Source: Actinomycetes bacterium (lineage in GTDB: Bacteria; Actinomycetota; Acidimicrobiia; Acidimicrobiales; Palsa-688). Taken from it: DNA of 17,486 nt. Under the pieces are notes generated by a model. It did not search any database. It was given only the letters and a program-made list of their open reading frames with translations, and was not told the DNA's origin. The position numbers and the translations under genes were made by a program. Below, piece by piece: positions 16,738 to 17,486 of the stretch (position 1 is the first letter of the stretch; every line of letters starts with the position of its first letter). The stretch spans positions 1-17,486 of the forward strand of contig JAKBBA010000067.1 of the NCBI GenBank assembly GCA_021808665.1. Reading direction: 5' to 3'.

Positions 16738-17486
16738 TTAAATCACGCCGAGGACTACCAGTGCTACGAGAGTGATGACCATAGCGGCGGCTGCGACGAG
16801 CGCCTTTGCCAGCAGCGTAAGGTTACCTTGGCCCGAAGGTTCGCCACGGCTTTCCCTAGCCGCGCTTCGGTGCCGATGCGGCCCTGGAACAGGCCCACGG
16901 ACAGGACGAACTTGCGCTACTGCACCCGCCCGATCTGCACTGGCCACGTTCTTGCGACCGGGAGACCCCCGACCCCACCGCACACCAACCCCGAGGTGAC
17001 GCGAAGCTGCACCTGTGGGATCGAAACTGTCCACGTCGGCCCGACTCGGGGCTTCGGGTATCACCGCAGCGACCGGAGTCGGAGGTTTCAAGAGTTCCAG
17101 CGCGTCGAGGGGCTCCTCGGGCTCCTTGAGGGGTAGCTGGGGTTGACCTCTCCGACCCGACGGGAGAGGACCGGTTCTGCGGGCATCGCCCAGCGGCGGT
17201 TCCAAGGCCCTGCGGGACCCACGCAGCCGGGAAGGTAACTCCCAGCTGCGATCCTCGGCTGACGGCATGGCTTCCTTGTCCGAGGACCGTTCGGCACCCG
17301 GCACGACCGCTGTTTCGATGCCGGTGACGGTGCTCTCGGCTCCGCGACCGCTGCCAGCTGAAGCGTCCTCGGTTACAGGCACCGACAGACCATCTGGCAA
17401 CCAGCCGTTACGCTCCCGAATCTCAGCCAGAGCCGCGGAGAATTCGACTGAACTGGATGGCCTTGAGGACGGACTCTTAGCGAGCG
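16738..17486 (-). CDS. Unknown Pro/Arg-rich protein with C-terminal membrane anchor (5' end outside window)
   Basis: The frame is open from the right window edge to the TAA at 16738-16740, giving 248 visible residues. The N-terminus lies outside the window, so a TTG at 17400 is not taken as the start. The visible beginning contains a short helix-like segment, SVEFSAALAEIRERNGWLP. It is followed by about 180 residues rich in Pro, Arg, Gly, Ser and Ala without recognisable domains. The last 28 residues after QGN are strongly hydrophobic (LLAKALVAAAAMVITLVALV) and end almost at the stop, like a tail anchor with the rest in the cytoplasm. The sharp membrane helix supports this frame over the plus-strand shadow. 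I cannot name a family. It precedes mscL by 99 nt and may share its transcript. Confidence 0.65.
   Translation of the reverse strand, partial: LAKSPSSRPSSSVEFSAALAEIRERNGWLPDGLSVPVTEDASAGSGRGAESTVTGIETAVVPGAERSSDKEAMPSAEDRSWELPSRLRGSRRALEPPLGDARRTGPLPSGRRGQPQLPLKEPEEPLDALELLKPPTPVAAVIPEAPSRADVDSFDPTGAASRHLGVGVRWGRGSPGRKNVASADRAGAVAQVRPVRGPVPGPHRHRSAARESRGEPSGQGNLTLLAKALVAAAAMVITLVALVVLGVI

Noticed and set aside
16714..17136. A 140-codon plus-strand frame opposite the membrane-anchored protein
   Set aside because: The composition is erratic, with no domain, while the minus frame ends in a clean membrane helix and stays open to the window edge.

Overview
The window looks like ordinary chromosome from a high-GC Gram-positive bacterium (Actinomycetota). 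An early-branching class such as Acidimicrobiia is possible, but that is a weak inference. The support is moderate-to-high GC, many GTG starts, overlapping genes, a Lys/Ala-rich topoisomerase I tail, a K+-insensitive H+-pyrophosphatase, and the order STAS antagonist - RsbW-like kinase - ... - hppA - topA - tmk - holB. From memory, that order resembles the Streptomyces bldG/hppA/topA/tmk/holB neighbourhood.

Left end, plus strand (1-2294): the last 40 codons of a probable galactokinase, then a GH36 alpha-galactosidase joined to it by a GTGA stop/start overlap. This is a galactoside-use operon. A perfect 13-bp inverted repeat (2315-2354) separates it from the convergent minus-strand genes.

Everything from 2363 to the right edge is on the minus strand. 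In transcription order, right to left: a 5'-truncated tail-anchored protein of unknown function; mscL; glutamine-dependent NAD+ synthetase (nadE); a TetR regulator; an unrecognised helical protein, possibly ferritin-like; a STAS anti-sigma antagonist; its RsbW-type kinase; a DUF4395 membrane protein; a DtxR-family metalloregulator; H+-pyrophosphatase (hppA); topoisomerase I (topA); thymidylate kinase (tmk); DNA polymerase III delta' (holB); and a lone MsmK/UgpC-type sugar ABC ATPase.

Three groups look co-translated. TetR and the helical protein overlap by 7 nt, and the STAS/kinase pair follows 26 nt later, possibly in the same transcript. DtxR and hppA overlap by 17 nt. topA and tmk overlap by 8 nt, with holB 7 nt further on. 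The functions cover DNA replication and topology, nucleotide supply, pyrophosphate-driven proton pumping, NAD synthesis, osmotic protection and a partner-switching module.

I see no mobile element, CRISPR array, tRNA or rRNA, and no clear new multi-gene system. The best leads are regulatory. One is a strong promoter for the DtxR-family gene with a DtxR/IdeR-like box over its -10, together with a protein that lacks the expected Cys/Glu primary metal ligand. Another is a pair of interleaved perfect inverted repeats in the mscL leader. A third is a hairpin with the Shine-Dalgarno in its loop, directly in front of the STAS start codon. The unrecognised protein between TetR and STAS is the main protein lead. 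No gene-free stretch is longer than about 205 nt.
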